Positions 54,826 to 63,586 of a stretch of 64,000 bases of DNA are shown piece after piece. The stretch's first letter is position 1; the number at the start of each line of letters is the position of its first letter. The DNA comes from Mesorhizobium sp. Root157. GTDB taxonomy: Bacteria; Pseudomonadota; Alphaproteobacteria; Rhizobiales; Rhizobiaceae. The stretch is taken from positions 543,623-607,622 of the forward strand of contig NZ_LMGJ01000012.1 in the NCBI RefSeq assembly GCF_001427385.1. Direction: 5' to 3'. The translations under genes were made by a program, and so were the position numbers. Below the pieces are notes generated by a model that had not been told where the DNA came from, did not search any database, and saw only the letters and a list, made by a program, of their open reading frames with translations.

Positions 54826-55881
54826 TCAGCGTTTGAAAAGCGCATCGCGGATCGAGCCGCGGAACTGGTAGGCGTTCGGGTACTTCGCCATTGCGTCTTC
54901 CGCTTTCATTGTTTGGCAAGGGCGATCCAATTGGTCAGCCAGCAATTGTCTGCTTTCTAGCGGCAATGGATTGCCATGAAGATCGGTTGGCGGGGTGCAC
55001 AGCGAAATCTTCCTGAGCACTTCGATCTTCACGATACGGCGCGGCACTTTGTAGATCTCCGTCGGGAAAATCCTGTCTTCGTTGTCGAATGTCAGGGGTG
55101 GATAGTCCGCCCAGGCGCGCAACCCTAGAAAATGGGCGCGTGGGTTTTCGATCCAGTTCAAGGTCGCTCCGCTTATGTTGCATCGTATCAGGTCGGGTGG
55201 CGTGTCGAAGGTATATATGGCGGACTGGATGAGGTCGCATCGAGCGAACCGCGCGCCATCGAAGCGACCGGAGAGGAGAGAATTCCTCATCTCGATCCCG
55301 TCGATCTCGGTACCCTGGAAATCGGCATCCGGGAAATGCACCCAATTCATCTTCCAGTCGCGAAGCTTGGCGCCGGCCAGCCGAATCCCTTTGGGGGCGT
55401 TGGCGAACGCATTTGCCAATTCGTCGCCGCTCCTATTGCCATGGTCGAGTGTTACCTTGTGGAAGCGCGGGGGCGTTCCGCATTTGCCTTGCGCGCTATC
55501 CCAACTGCCTACCGCCTTGCAGGAAAGGTCGAGCTCCTCGTCAATCTCGCCGGCGCCATAAACGAGCGTCAGGGCAGCACCCTTGCCGATATTGCCGCCG
55601 GTCGGCTGGAGCAATCTATCCCACGCCTTGTTGATTTCTTCAGCGTGTCTCGTTGTGCGTTCCACCTCGCGATCCTGAAAGTCGTTGCGAATCTGGATAA
55701 ACGTCAGGACGACGGCAAGGAAGCCAACGAAGCTCGCGATGGCCACAATTGTCTTTGCGGCTTCGCCCCCGATGAAGCGGGTGTTCAGCGCCTTTAGGTC
55801 ATTTTCTGGCACGTGAAAGATCACGACGACAATAAGCGCCGCCACCAACGGCCACACCCAAAGAGGAATGTCGCTCAGCAT
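54826..55881 (-). CDS. Membrane protein with pentapeptide-repeat-like region, function unknown
   Basis: A 351-residue protein. Two membrane helices near the N-terminus (WVWPLVAALIVVVIFHVP and TIVAIASFVGFLAVVLTFIQ), a charged helical stretch (FQDREVERTTRHAEEINKAW), then about residues 170-270 with pentapeptide-like A-x-L/F steps (IRLAGAKLRDWKMNWVHFPD, ADFQGTEIDGIEMRNSLLSG, RFDGARFARCDLI). The C-terminal 80 residues are distinct. The start at 55881 has GGGGGAC just upstream. The DNA is less GC-rich than its neighbours, hinting at an accessory origin. Role unknown. Confidence 0.78.
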   Translation of the reverse strand: MLSDIPLWVWPLVAALIVVVIFHVPENDLKALNTRFIGGEAAKTIVAIASFVGFLAVVLTFIQIRNDFQDREVERTTRHAEEINKAWDRLLQPTGGNIGKGAALTLVYGAGEIDEELDLSCKAVGSWDSAQGKCGTPPRFHKVTLDHGNRSGDELANAFANAPKGIRLAGAKLRDWKMNWVHFPDADFQGTEIDGIEMRNSLLSGRFDGARFARCDLIQSAIYTFDTPPDLIRCNISGATLNWIENPRAHFLGLRAWADYPPLTFDNEDRIFPTEIYKVPRRIVKIEVLRKISLCTPPTDLHGNPLPLESRQLLADQLDRPCQTMKAEDAMAKYPNAYQFRGSIRDALFKR

Positions 55882-56011
55882 CTGTCCCCCAGTCGAATGC
55901 CGCGACGCCATGGTGCGCCTGGCGTCGTGCGATGTCCATCCGGTTGCGGCTACGTGGTGTGGTGTGCTGCGCAGCGACGCGCGTGCTGACACCCTTGTGT
56001 CAGGTGAACGG

Positions 56012-56902
56012 CTAGCCTGCGGGCCTGCCGAACCGCTCGCTGGCGACGATGATCAAGCCGGCGCCTACGATCAACGCCGCGCCGATGAACACCTCGGCTC
56101 GCGGCACGTCGCCCCAGATGGCGAAGCCAAGCGCGAAAGCCCACACCAGAGACGTGTATTCGAACGGCGCGATGATCGACACGGGCGCCCGTTTCATGCC
56201 CTCGAACAGCAGGAACTGCGCCAGGCCGCCAAGCACGCCGACGCCGACCAAAAGGGCAAGAGAGCGTGGATCGGGCGTCTGCCAAAGTTGCAGCAGCGGC
56301 AGGCCGGCAATGACCAGGAAAAAAGCGTTGTTGAGAATGAGCTGGATCAGCGTGCGTTCCTGCAGGGCGATCTTGCGCAAAAGCACGATGGACAGCCCCC
56401 AGAGGAAGGCTGCCGCCAGCACGAGCAGAACCGGCATGGAAAATCCGAGCCGAGCCGGGTCGCAGGCGATGAATACGCCGACGAAGCCCAACAGCACGGC
56501 TGCCCACCGAATGGCCGGCACCTTCTCGCCGAGCAGAGCGATCGACAGCACGGTGACGATGATGGGAGCGGCGAAATAGATCGTCGTCAGCTCGGCCAAT
56601 TGCAAATGCTTGGCCGCCGTGTAGTAGCAAAGCCAGGCGATGAGGATGAGGAAGCTGCGCAACAGCATGGCCCGCACGATGGGCGAGCGGGCGGCTTGTG
56701 CATAAACCTTCGCGCCTCCGACAAGGCCGCAGCCGATCAGGATCGTGGCGCTGCGGAAAAACAGGATCTGCAGGACGGTGATGTCGGCTACCAGCAGCTT
56801 GATGGCCGCATCCTGGGTGGAAAAAAGCAGGTAAGCCAGGCTGGTCAACAAAATGCCGGCCAACACGCTTTGACGCGACTCCAATATGGCGACGTTGGTC
56901 AT
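56012..56902 (-). CDS. DMT-superfamily (EamA) transporter
   Basis: A 296-residue inner-membrane protein with ten hydrophobic segments in two EamA repeats (LAYLLFSTQDAAIKLLVADI; later FEYTSLVWAFALGFAIWGDV). I start at 56902 (MTNVAILESRQ) because GGGAG sits at correct spacing. Metabolite or drug exporter type; substrate unknown. Confidence 0.9.
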   Translation of the reverse strand: MTNVAILESRQSVLAGILLTSLAYLLFSTQDAAIKLLVADITVLQILFFRSATILIGCGLVGGAKVYAQAARSPIVRAMLLRSFLILIAWLCYYTAAKHLQLAELTTIYFAAPIIVTVLSIALLGEKVPAIRWAAVLLGFVGVFIACDPARLGFSMPVLLVLAAAFLWGLSIVLLRKIALQERTLIQLILNNAFFLVIAGLPLLQLWQTPDPRSLALLVGVGVLGGLAQFLLFEGMKRAPVSIIAPFEYTSLVWAFALGFAIWGDVPRAEVFIGAALIVGAGLIIVASERFGRPAG

Positions 56903-57090
56903 GCGATCTCCCGGCATGGAGGCGTGGCCGGAAAATCGGCCAGACATGCACGCTTCACGCTTACACGATGCCGATGCCCCGAACTGCTGTGCCAGGCCGG
57001 CTCATGCTTTGGCTCAGAGCGGTGCGATATTGTCGTGCCGGCCTGTTCGGTGCGTAGTAGAGTGCGAAAAACGCCGAGCGGGAGTGGGCA

Positions 57091-57597
57091 ATGGACGCCG
57101 CCGAATTGAAAGCCATGCAATCGCCGCTCAAGGATGCCTATCGCGAGGATGCTGCGCAGGCGGTCATCACGCTGCGGGCGAAGGGTACGCTCGACGATCA
57201 GAAGATCGCCTGCAAGGTGGAGACGGGTAGGGCGCTGGCCGTGGCCGGGCTGCACCCCGCCACCGGCGGTTCAGGGCTTGAATTGTGCTCCGGCGACATG
57301 CTGCTCGAAGCGCTGGTGGCCTGTGCCGGGGTGACGCTGAAGGCGGTTGCCACGGCACTGGAGTTTCGGTTGGGTTCGGCCACGGTCGAGGCCGAAGGCG
57401 ACCTCGATTTTCGCGGCACGCTTGGCGTCGCCAAGGATGCGCCGGTTGGGTTTCGCGCCATTCGGCTGGCGTTCCGTCTCGACACGGACGAACCGCAGGA
57501 GCGCATCGACGCGCTGCTCAAGCTTACCGAGCGCTATTGCGTGGTGTTCCAGACGCTCAACTCCCGACCGCAACTGTCAGTCAGCGCCGAGCGCTGA
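57091..57597 (+). CDS. OsmC-family protein
   Basis: A 168-residue OsmC/Ohr-fold protein. SGLELCSGDMLLEALVACAG places two cysteines as in OsmC-like thiol peroxidases, although the exact spacing differs from Ohr. The C-terminal ERYCVVFQTLNSRP has the usual second conserved cysteine region of this group. Likely detoxifies peroxides or unknown thiols; specificity not clear. Confidence 0.87.
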   Translation: MDAAELKAMQSPLKDAYREDAAQAVITLRAKGTLDDQKIACKVETGRALAVAGLHPATGGSGLELCSGDMLLEALVACAGVTLKAVATALEFRLGSATVEAEGDLDFRGTLGVAKDAPVGFRAIRLAFRLDTDEPQERIDALLKLTERYCVVFQTLNSRPQLSVSAER

Positions 57598-57618
57598 CAT
57601 CTGGATTCCCAAAGTGAA

Positions 57619-57646
57619 CGGGCGGACCGGATATCCGGTCCGCCCG
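57619..57646. terminator. Perfect 28-base palindrome between convergent genes
   Basis: Arms CGGGCGGACCGGAT and ATCCGGTCCGCCCG join without a loop. It lies between the OsmC gene and the lectin-like gene, both of which end facing it, so it may act as a two-way terminator. No T-run follows on either strand, so this is not certain; a protein-binding site is the alternative. Confidence 0.5.
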
Positions 57647-57706
57647 TGCCAGGGCTTTCAACGCAACACCGGCCGCGTCGTTGTAGACGCGGCCTCGGTG
57701 CGATCC

Positions 57707-58333
57707 TCAATTGGCGGCGAAGCAGTAGAACAGGCCGTCGCCGCCCGTGCCTTTCAGCGCTTCCTGGCTGCAGCCGCCGCGCGAGGCGTGCGAAGAGTTC
57801 CACGATTTGGCGGCTGCCGAATCGTCAAGCCCAGTACGGTCGGAATGGCCCAACATCGCCACCCCTTCCGCGCCGCTCAACGTCCAGTCGCCGCACGTCT
57901 GGTCGAGGACTTTGGTCCCGTCCGCATTGGAGCCGGTCAGGATATCGTGGCGGTTGGGGGTGTCGCCACGCCCGTTGATGACTTCGCCCTTCTCGCTGAG
58001 CGCCGTCTGCTTGGTCAGGTTGTTGGCGTCGCCATGCAAGGTGGCGACATCGTCGGCGATCTTCTCGCCCTTGGCGTTGAACCATGGACCGCTGCCGATG
58101 CGGTCGCGGGCGTCGGTGTCGCTGGTCGAAAGATAGGCATGCCATGTCTTGCCGGTCGCGCCGGCGGCTTCCGCAAGCGACGTGCAATGCGCATCGGCGC
58201 CGGCAAGGCCGCCAAGATCGGCACCCTTGCCCGAGCCGGCGCTGGTCACGAAGAAACTCATCGAAGTGTCCTGGGCGAATGCTGCGCCGCCGGCAGCAAG
58301 GGTCAGGGCAGTCAGGATCAGCAATGTTCGCAT
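57707..58333 (-). CDS. Secreted lectin-like protein
   Basis: A 208-residue exported protein. Signal peptide LLILTALTLAAGGAAFA, then SMSFFVTSAGSGKGADLGGL, AHCTSLAEAAGATGKTWHAY and a C-terminal region with CGDWTLSGAEG, GGCSQEALKGTGGDGLFYCF; the four cysteines (in AHC, TCGDW, GGCSQ and FYCF) suggest two disulfides. The pattern resembles a C-type-lectin-like/endostatin-like fold reported in bacterial secreted proteins. Sugar binding is not shown. Confidence 0.78.
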   Translation of the reverse strand: MRTLLILTALTLAAGGAAFAQDTSMSFFVTSAGSGKGADLGGLAGADAHCTSLAEAAGATGKTWHAYLSTSDTDARDRIGSGPWFNAKGEKIADDVATLHGDANNLTKQTALSEKGEVINGRGDTPNRHDILTGSNADGTKVLDQTCGDWTLSGAEGVAMLGHSDRTGLDDSAAAKSWNSSHASRGGCSQEALKGTGGDGLFYCFAAN

Positions 58334-58423
58334 GATGGTGTCCTCCAGCTTGTTGACGGTCGTTGCCTGCTGGAAAACGATAGGGGGCGGCGGAATCGTC
58401 CACCAATCACGACTTCGTGTGGC

Positions 58424-59185
58424 TTATTCCGGCATGCGGTAGGACACCCAGCGGTCGTGCCTGGCTTGGTAGATCATGCCGGTCTCGGTCAGTGCGGGGC
58501 TGGCGAGCGTGACGATGCGGGCGGCAATGTCGGAAGGATGCGGCAGCGTTTCCGGATTTTCGCCGGGCACGGCCTGCGCGCGCATCGCTGTGCGCGTGGC
58601 GCCCGGATCGACCGCGTTGACGCGCAACGGCATGTTGCGGGTTTCGTCGGCCCAGGAGCGCGCCAGCGCTTCGACCGCGGCCTTGGAAGCGGCGTAAGGG
58701 CCCCAGAAGGCGCGAGCCGAATGCGCCGCACCCGATGAAATGAGGATGGCGCGGCCGGCGTCGGACAGCCTAAGCAGCGGATCGACCGAGCGGATCATGC
58801 GCCAGGTTGAGGTGACGTTGACGGTCATGACCTTGTCGAAGGTTTTGGCTTCGACATGGCCGAGCGGTGATATGGTGCCCAGCACGCCGGCGTTGGCGAC
58901 GAGGATGTCGAGCTTGCCCCAGCGCTCGTGGATGGCGCCGCCGAGGCGGTCGATGCCGTCCATGTCGGCCAGATCGAGCGGAACCAGCGTTGCCCCGCCC
59001 TTGCCGGTCCTGTTGCGCTCGGCCTTGATCTCGTCGTCCAGTTCTTCCAGTCCGCCGACCGTGCGCGCCACGGCAATGACATGCGCGCCGGCAGCGGCCA
59101 GATGCCTTGCAATGAAATAGCCTATGCCGCGCGAAGCGCCGGTAACGACGGCGGTGCGGCCGGTGAGGTCGAGGGCAGGGGTCAT
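58424..59185 (-). CDS. Short-chain dehydrogenase/reductase
   Basis: A 253-residue NAD(P)-dependent SDR. Cofactor loop TGASRGIGYFIARHL, NAGVLG, the catalytic serine in ILISSGAAHSARAFWG, and YAASKAAVEALAR with the Tyr and Lys; NAVDPGATRTAM is the later conserved region. The start at 59185 fits the fold entry (MTPALDLTGRTAVVTGASRG). Rhizobia commonly carry such a gene beside purF. Substrate unknown. Confidence 0.92.
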   Translation of the reverse strand: MTPALDLTGRTAVVTGASRGIGYFIARHLAAAGAHVIAVARTVGGLEELDDEIKAERNRTGKGGATLVPLDLADMDGIDRLGGAIHERWGKLDILVANAGVLGTISPLGHVEAKTFDKVMTVNVTSTWRMIRSVDPLLRLSDAGRAILISSGAAHSARAFWGPYAASKAAVEALARSWADETRNMPLRVNAVDPGATRTAMRAQAVPGENPETLPHPSDIAARIVTLASPALTETGMIYQARHDRWVSYRMPE

Positions 59186-59276
59186 TCGGCTATCCAACTG
59201 AAGCGTGGGCACCAGATAGGACGAATCCGCCAAAGAAGGAACCCTGTGAGGGGTGATCCATTTTGCCCCAGTCCAC

Positions 59277-59323
59277 TGCATGTCTCCCGAAAGTGGGAGC
59301 CGGTTTCGGGACAAAGACATGCA
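59277..59323 (+). repeat. Palindromic intergenic repeat, module A copy 4
   Basis: TGCATGTCT (59277-59285) pairs with AGACATGCA (59315-59323). The core CCCGAAAGTGGGAGCCGG and TTTCGGGACAA matches the copies at 3.7 kb; the arm change CG to CT is matched by a compensating change on the other side, so pairing is kept. Confidence 0.85.
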
Positions 59324-59340
59324 TGAACGCAAGTGGCTAA

Positions 59341-59412
59341 AGCATCGGACCGAAAAGTGGATCCGGTTTTCGGAAATCTGATGCTCAAACAAAGGATCGC
59401 GAGACGCTCTAG
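59341..59412 (+). repeat. Palindromic intergenic repeat, modules B and C
   Basis: AGCATC (59341-59346) and GATGCT (59380-59385) enclose CCGAAAAGTGGATCCGG and TTTTCGGA, a sister of module A. It is followed by GGATCGCGAGACGCTCT, the same module C that follows the repeat near 3.87 kb. Confidence 0.8.
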
Positions 59413-59494
59413 CGGAATTTTCGGGCCCGGATGTCGGGAATGCCTGCCACTCGGCGTCCTTGGAGCGAAACACGCATTGTTGGAGAAGCAACCC

Positions 59495-59899
59495 ATGGGC
59501 AGAACCGTAGCAATCCTGATCGCAAGGCTGATCTTCGCCGGCGTCTTCGCCATGGCCGCCGCCTTCAAGTTCGCCGGCATGGCGGATACGGCAGCCTATA
59601 TTGCCGCTGCCGGATTTCCGTTTCCGTTGCTTCTGGCTTGGCTCGCGGCGTTCTTCGAAGTGGGGCTGGTCTTGGCATTCCTGACCGGTGCCTTCTTTTC
59701 CGAGGCATCACTTCTGGCAGGCGTCTATGTGATCTTTCTGGCGTTCGCCTTCCACGGCCCGTCGCATTGGGAAGGCAACCAGGCCGAGTTCGGCTTCTTC
59801 GTCGATCACTTCACCTTCCTGGCCGGGCTGCTCTATGCAGCCATGCACGGGCCGGGCGGGAAGTTCACGGTGAACCACGGCCTGATCTGGAAGCCTTGA
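59495..59899 (+). CDS. DoxX-family membrane protein
   Basis: A 134-residue protein with four hydrophobic segments in the DoxX pattern (LIARLIFAGVFAMAAAFKFA; LLAWLAAFFEVGLVLAFLTG; LAGVYVIFLAFAF; FTFLAGLLYAAMHGPGG). The ATG at 59495 follows GGAG. DoxX-like proteins are often tied to thiol and oxidative stress, but function here is unknown. Confidence 0.87.
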   Translation: MGRTVAILIARLIFAGVFAMAAAFKFAGMADTAAYIAAAGFPFPLLLAWLAAFFEVGLVLAFLTGAFFSEASLLAGVYVIFLAFAFHGPSHWEGNQAEFGFFVDHFTFLAGLLYAAMHGPGGKFTVNHGLIWKP

Positions 59900-59938
59900 G
59901 CGATCCGCAAGGCACTTCGACGATTGAAGCCAGGAAGC

Positions 59939-61417
59939 TTACGATCCGCCCGCCGCCAGCAGCGACAGGGTGCGCACATTGTCGGAGCCTTCGAAATCGG
60001 CCAGCCGGGTCGGGTAATCGCCGGTGAAGCAGGCATCGCAGAACTGCGGCTGTTCATTGTTGCGGCCAGCCTCGCCGACAGCGCGGTAGAGACCGTCGAT
60101 CGACAGGAAACCCAGCGAATCCACGCGGATGAAGTCGGCCATCTCCTCAACCGACATGCGCGAGGCGAGCAGCTTCGACTTTTCGGGCGTATCGACGCCG
60201 TAGAAGCAGGAGGCGCGCGTCGGCGGGGATGCGATGCGCATGTGAACTTCCCTGGCGCCGGCGTCGCGGACCATCTGCACGATCTTCTGGCTGGTGGTGC
60301 CGCGCACGATGGAATCGTCGACCAGCACGACCCGCTTGCCCTCGAGCATGCGGCGATTGGCATTGTGCTTCAGCTTGACGCCCATGTGACGGATGGAATC
60401 GCCGGGCGAAATGAAGGTGCGTCCGACATAGTGGTTGCGGATGATGCCGAGTTCGAACGGCATGTTGGCTTCCTGGGAAAAGCCGATTGCCGCAGGAGTG
60501 CCGGAATCCGGCACCGGCACGACGAGGTCGGCCTCCACCGGGTTTTCGCGGGCAAGTTCGGCGCCGATGCGCTTGCGCACCTCATAGACGTTGCGGCCTT
60601 CGACGGAGGAGTCCGGGCGCGCGAAATAGACGTATTCAAAGATGCAGAAGCGCGTCTTCTGCTGCTCGAAGGGGAACAGGCTTTCGACGCCCTTGGTGGT
60701 GACGACCACCATCTCGCCGGGCTTCACGTCGCGCACGAAGCGCGCGCCGATGATGTCGAGCGCACAGGTTTCGGACGCGAGAATCCAGGCGCCGTCCAGA
60801 TCGCCCAGCACCAGCGGGCGGATGCCGAGCGGATCGCGGCAGCCGATCATCTTCTTGGACGACAGCGCCACCAGCGAGAAAGCGCCTTCGATCTGGCGCA
60901 CCGCATCGATGAAGCGGGCGTTGAGGTCGCGCTCCTTGCTGGTCGCCACCAGATGAAGGATGGTTTCGGTGTCCGATGTGGACGAAAAGATCGAGCCCTG
61001 TTTCTGCAGCACGCGCTGCACGGTCATGGCATTGGTGATGTTGCCGTTGTGGGCGATGGCAAAGCCGCCGTCCGCCAGTTCGGCGAAGAAGGGCTGGATG
61101 TTGCGCATGCCGGCCCCGCCTGTGGTGGCATAGCGGGTATGACCGATGGCGCGGTTGCCTTTCAGGCTGTCGATGACGCGCTGCTTGGTGAAGGTGTCGC
61201 CGATCAGGCCAACATGGCGCTCGACGTGGAACTGGGTGCCGTCATAGCACACGATGCCGGCGGCCTCCTGGCCGCGGTGCTGGAGCGCGTGCAGGCCAAG
61301 CGTTACGATTGCCGCGGCATCCTGCCGGCCGAAAATACCGAACACGCCGCATTCGTCGTGGAAATGGTCGTCGGCCTCGGCTGAGAGAACGCCCTGTTCG
61401 TCTGCCATCAAGGTCAA
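59939..61417 (-). CDS. purF: Amidophosphoribosyltransferase
   Basis: A 492-residue enzyme for the first step of purine synthesis, making phosphoribosylamine from PRPP and glutamine. After a short leader the nucleophile cysteine is in DECGVFGIFGRQDAA; the glutaminase domain includes GHTRYATTGGAGMRNIQPFF and AHNGNITNA; the PRPP-binding loop is VVLVDDSIVRGTTS. The order dnaB-radA-cvpA-purF-SDR on one strand is common in rhizobia. Confidence 0.97.
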   Translation of the reverse strand: MTLMADEQGVLSAEADDHFHDECGVFGIFGRQDAAAIVTLGLHALQHRGQEAAGIVCYDGTQFHVERHVGLIGDTFTKQRVIDSLKGNRAIGHTRYATTGGAGMRNIQPFFAELADGGFAIAHNGNITNAMTVQRVLQKQGSIFSSTSDTETILHLVATSKERDLNARFIDAVRQIEGAFSLVALSSKKMIGCRDPLGIRPLVLGDLDGAWILASETCALDIIGARFVRDVKPGEMVVVTTKGVESLFPFEQQKTRFCIFEYVYFARPDSSVEGRNVYEVRKRIGAELARENPVEADLVVPVPDSGTPAAIGFSQEANMPFELGIIRNHYVGRTFISPGDSIRHMGVKLKHNANRRMLEGKRVVLVDDSIVRGTTSQKIVQMVRDAGAREVHMRIASPPTRASCFYGVDTPEKSKLLASRMSVEEMADFIRVDSLGFLSIDGLYRAVGEAGRNNEQPQFCDACFTGDYPTRLADFEGSDNVRTLSLLAAGGS

Positions 61418-61489
61418 GCTCCGCTAAAGCCGGTATATAGACTTGTGATTGCCTTAGGGCAACGTGAAGTTCTCAAGTCTTGCCGCGCC

Positions 61490-62140
61490 TCAGTTGTTGG
61501 TCGCCGGCGTCTCTTCGTTCGGCGGTGCATCGGCGCCGTCGTCAGGTGCCGCCGTACCGTCGCTGCCGGGTGCGGGAGCTTCGGTCACAGGCGGAGCCGC
61601 GGTGCCGCTATCGGGCGTCTGCTGGCTCTGATTGAGGCGCTTCAGTATGGCGTTTTCCGGATCTTCCGGCAGCAGGCTTTCAAGCTTGGCGCCGACCGAT
61701 TCCAGCAGCGGCCGCGACTTCGCGGCTTCGATCCAGGCAGGCGCCTTGTCGCCGGCCAGCCAGTTGAAGAACAACAGCCCGACGGCCACCACCAGGATGC
61801 CGCGCGCCGCGCCGTAGAGGAAGCCCAGCGTGCGGTCGAGCGCGCCGATGCGCGAATCGATGATGAAGTCGGCAATCTTCATGGTGACGACCGTCACCAC
61901 GATCAAAGCGACGATGAAGACGATGCCGGCGGCGGCGGCCATGGCGATCTTTTCATTGTCGATATAGGGCTGAACGTAGGGCAGGATCGGCTTGTAGAAG
62001 AAGAAGGCCGCCGCTGCGGAAGCCGCCCATGAGGCGATCGACAGCACTTCGCGCGAAAAGCCGCGGACCATCGCCAGCATCGCCGAAACCAGGGTGAAGC
62101 CGACGAGAATTCCGTCAAGCAGCGTAATCGGCATGGTCAT
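61490..62140 (-). CDS. cvpA: CvpA family membrane protein
   Basis: A 216-residue inner-membrane protein. About four membrane segments (LLDGILVGFTLVSAMLAMVR; VLSIASWAASAAAAFFFY; AAAAGIVFIVALIVVTVV; FLYGAARGILVVAVGLLFF) match CvpA/colicin V production proteins, followed by a Pro/Ala/Asp-rich tail. It lies 72 bases upstream of purF, as in many proteobacteria. Reported links to envelope stress resistance are from other species. Confidence 0.92.
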   Translation of the reverse strand: MTMPITLLDGILVGFTLVSAMLAMVRGFSREVLSIASWAASAAAAFFFYKPILPYVQPYIDNEKIAMAAAAGIVFIVALIVVTVVTMKIADFIIDSRIGALDRTLGFLYGAARGILVVAVGLLFFNWLAGDKAPAWIEAAKSRPLLESVGAKLESLLPEDPENAILKRLNQSQQTPDSGTAAPPVTEAPAPGSDGTAAPDDGADAPPNEETPATNN

Positions 62141-62161
62141 CGCCCCACTTCATGAGCCGCG

Positions 62162-63577
62162 TCATTCGTCTTCCTGGGCGCGGCTGCGGCGAGTGCCGGC
62201 GATGCGCGCCACCAGGTCTGCAAGCTCGGTGGGTCGAAAAGCACCGGCCCCTATTCCGCCGGTGATCTCCTCACTGCCTTTCGAGCTTGCCAAGGGCAGC
62301 ACCGCGCTTCCAAAACCCAGCTTTTCGGCTTCCTTCAGACGTTGTTGCGCGTGCGCAACGGGTCTGATGGCACCCGAAAGGCTGATTTCGCCGAAATAGA
62401 CGCAATCGGCGGGAAGGGCAATACCGGTGAGCGAGGAAACCAGGGCGGAGGCGACCGCAAGATCGGCGGCCGGTTCGGAAATACGGTAGCCGCCGGCGAC
62501 GTTGAGATAGACGTCATGCTGGGAAAAGCGTACCCCGCAATGGGCTTCCAGCACGGCCAGGACCATGGAGAGCCGCGCGCCGTCCCAGCCGACCACGGCG
62601 CGGCGCGGCGTGCCGAGCGAGGAGGGCGCGACCAGAGCCTGGATTTCGACCAGCACGGGCCGTGTGCCCTCCATGCCGGCAAAGACCGCGGCACCGGGCG
62701 ATTTGGCATGGCGCTCGCCGAGGAACAGTTCCGACGGGTTCGCCACCTCGCGCAGGCCCTTGTCCGACATTTCGAACACGCCGATCTCGTCGGTCGGGCC
62801 GAAGCGGTTCTTCACGGTGCGCAGGATGCGGTAGTGGTGGCCGCCTTCGCCCTCGAAATAGAGCACGCCGTCGACCATGTGCTCGACCACGCGCGGGCCG
62901 GCGATCTGGCCTTCCTTGGTGACATGGCCGACCAGAACGATGGCGGCACCGGTCGATTTGGCATAGCGGATCATCGCCTGCGCCGCCGCGCGCACCTGGG
63001 TTACGGTTCCGGGCGCCGAATCGGCAAGGTCGGTCCACAAGGTCTGGATCGAATCGAGGATGACGAGGTCAGGGCGCTTGCCGTCGGCTATCGTGGCAAG
63101 GATGTCCTCGACATTGGTTTCGGCGGCAAGCTCGACAGACGTGTCTGCAACGCCAAGCCGCTGCGCGCGCAGCCTGATCTGGGCCACGGCCTCTTCGCCC
63201 GATACATAGACGATGCGATGGCCCCGGCTGGCGAGTGCCGCCGCCGCCTGTGTCAGCAGCGTCGATTTGCCGATGCCGGGGTCGCCGCCGACCAGCAGCG
63301 CCGAGCCGCGCACGAAACCGCCGCCGGTGGCGCGGTCAAGCTCGCCGATGCCGGAGACGATGCGCGGCGCATCTTCGATCTCGCCCGACAGCGTGGTGAG
63401 CACCACCGCACGCCCTTTGCGGGCGTTGCGGGCCGAAGCCGGACCCGAGCCGATGCCGCCGCTGGTGCCTTCTTCAACCAGTGTGTTCCACTCGCCGCAG
63501 GCATCGCACTTGCCGGCCCAGCGCTGATGCACCGAGCCGCAATTCTGGCAGATGAACTGAACGCGGGGTTTTGCCAT
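62162..63577 (-). CDS. radA: DNA repair protein RadA
   Basis: A 471-residue branch-migration factor. The N-terminal zinc finger is CQNCGSVHQRWAGKCDACGE; Walker A is GGDPGIGKSTLLT; the RadA-specific motif VKNRFGPTDEIGVFEM is intact; the C-terminal Lon-like domain begins about residue 290 (VAGGYRISEPAADLAVASAL). It begins nine bases after the dnaB stop codon, so cotranscription is expected. Confidence 0.97.
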   Translation of the reverse strand: MAKPRVQFICQNCGSVHQRWAGKCDACGEWNTLVEEGTSGGIGSGPASARNARKGRAVVLTTLSGEIEDAPRIVSGIGELDRATGGGFVRGSALLVGGDPGIGKSTLLTQAAAALASRGHRIVYVSGEEAVAQIRLRAQRLGVADTSVELAAETNVEDILATIADGKRPDLVILDSIQTLWTDLADSAPGTVTQVRAAAQAMIRYAKSTGAAIVLVGHVTKEGQIAGPRVVEHMVDGVLYFEGEGGHHYRILRTVKNRFGPTDEIGVFEMSDKGLREVANPSELFLGERHAKSPGAAVFAGMEGTRPVLVEIQALVAPSSLGTPRRAVVGWDGARLSMVLAVLEAHCGVRFSQHDVYLNVAGGYRISEPAADLAVASALVSSLTGIALPADCVYFGEISLSGAIRPVAHAQQRLKEAEKLGFGSAVLPLASSKGSEEITGGIGAGAFRPTELADLVARIAGTRRSRAQEDE

Positions 63578-63586
63578 GCGAGGGGC

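Larger units (their letters stand above)
59186..59494. other. Intergenic region with mosaic palindromic repeats
   Basis: 309 bases between divergent genes. It contains two palindromic repeat modules (listed separately) and a GGAG ribosome binding site for the DoxX gene. No other gene seen. Confidence 0.6.
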
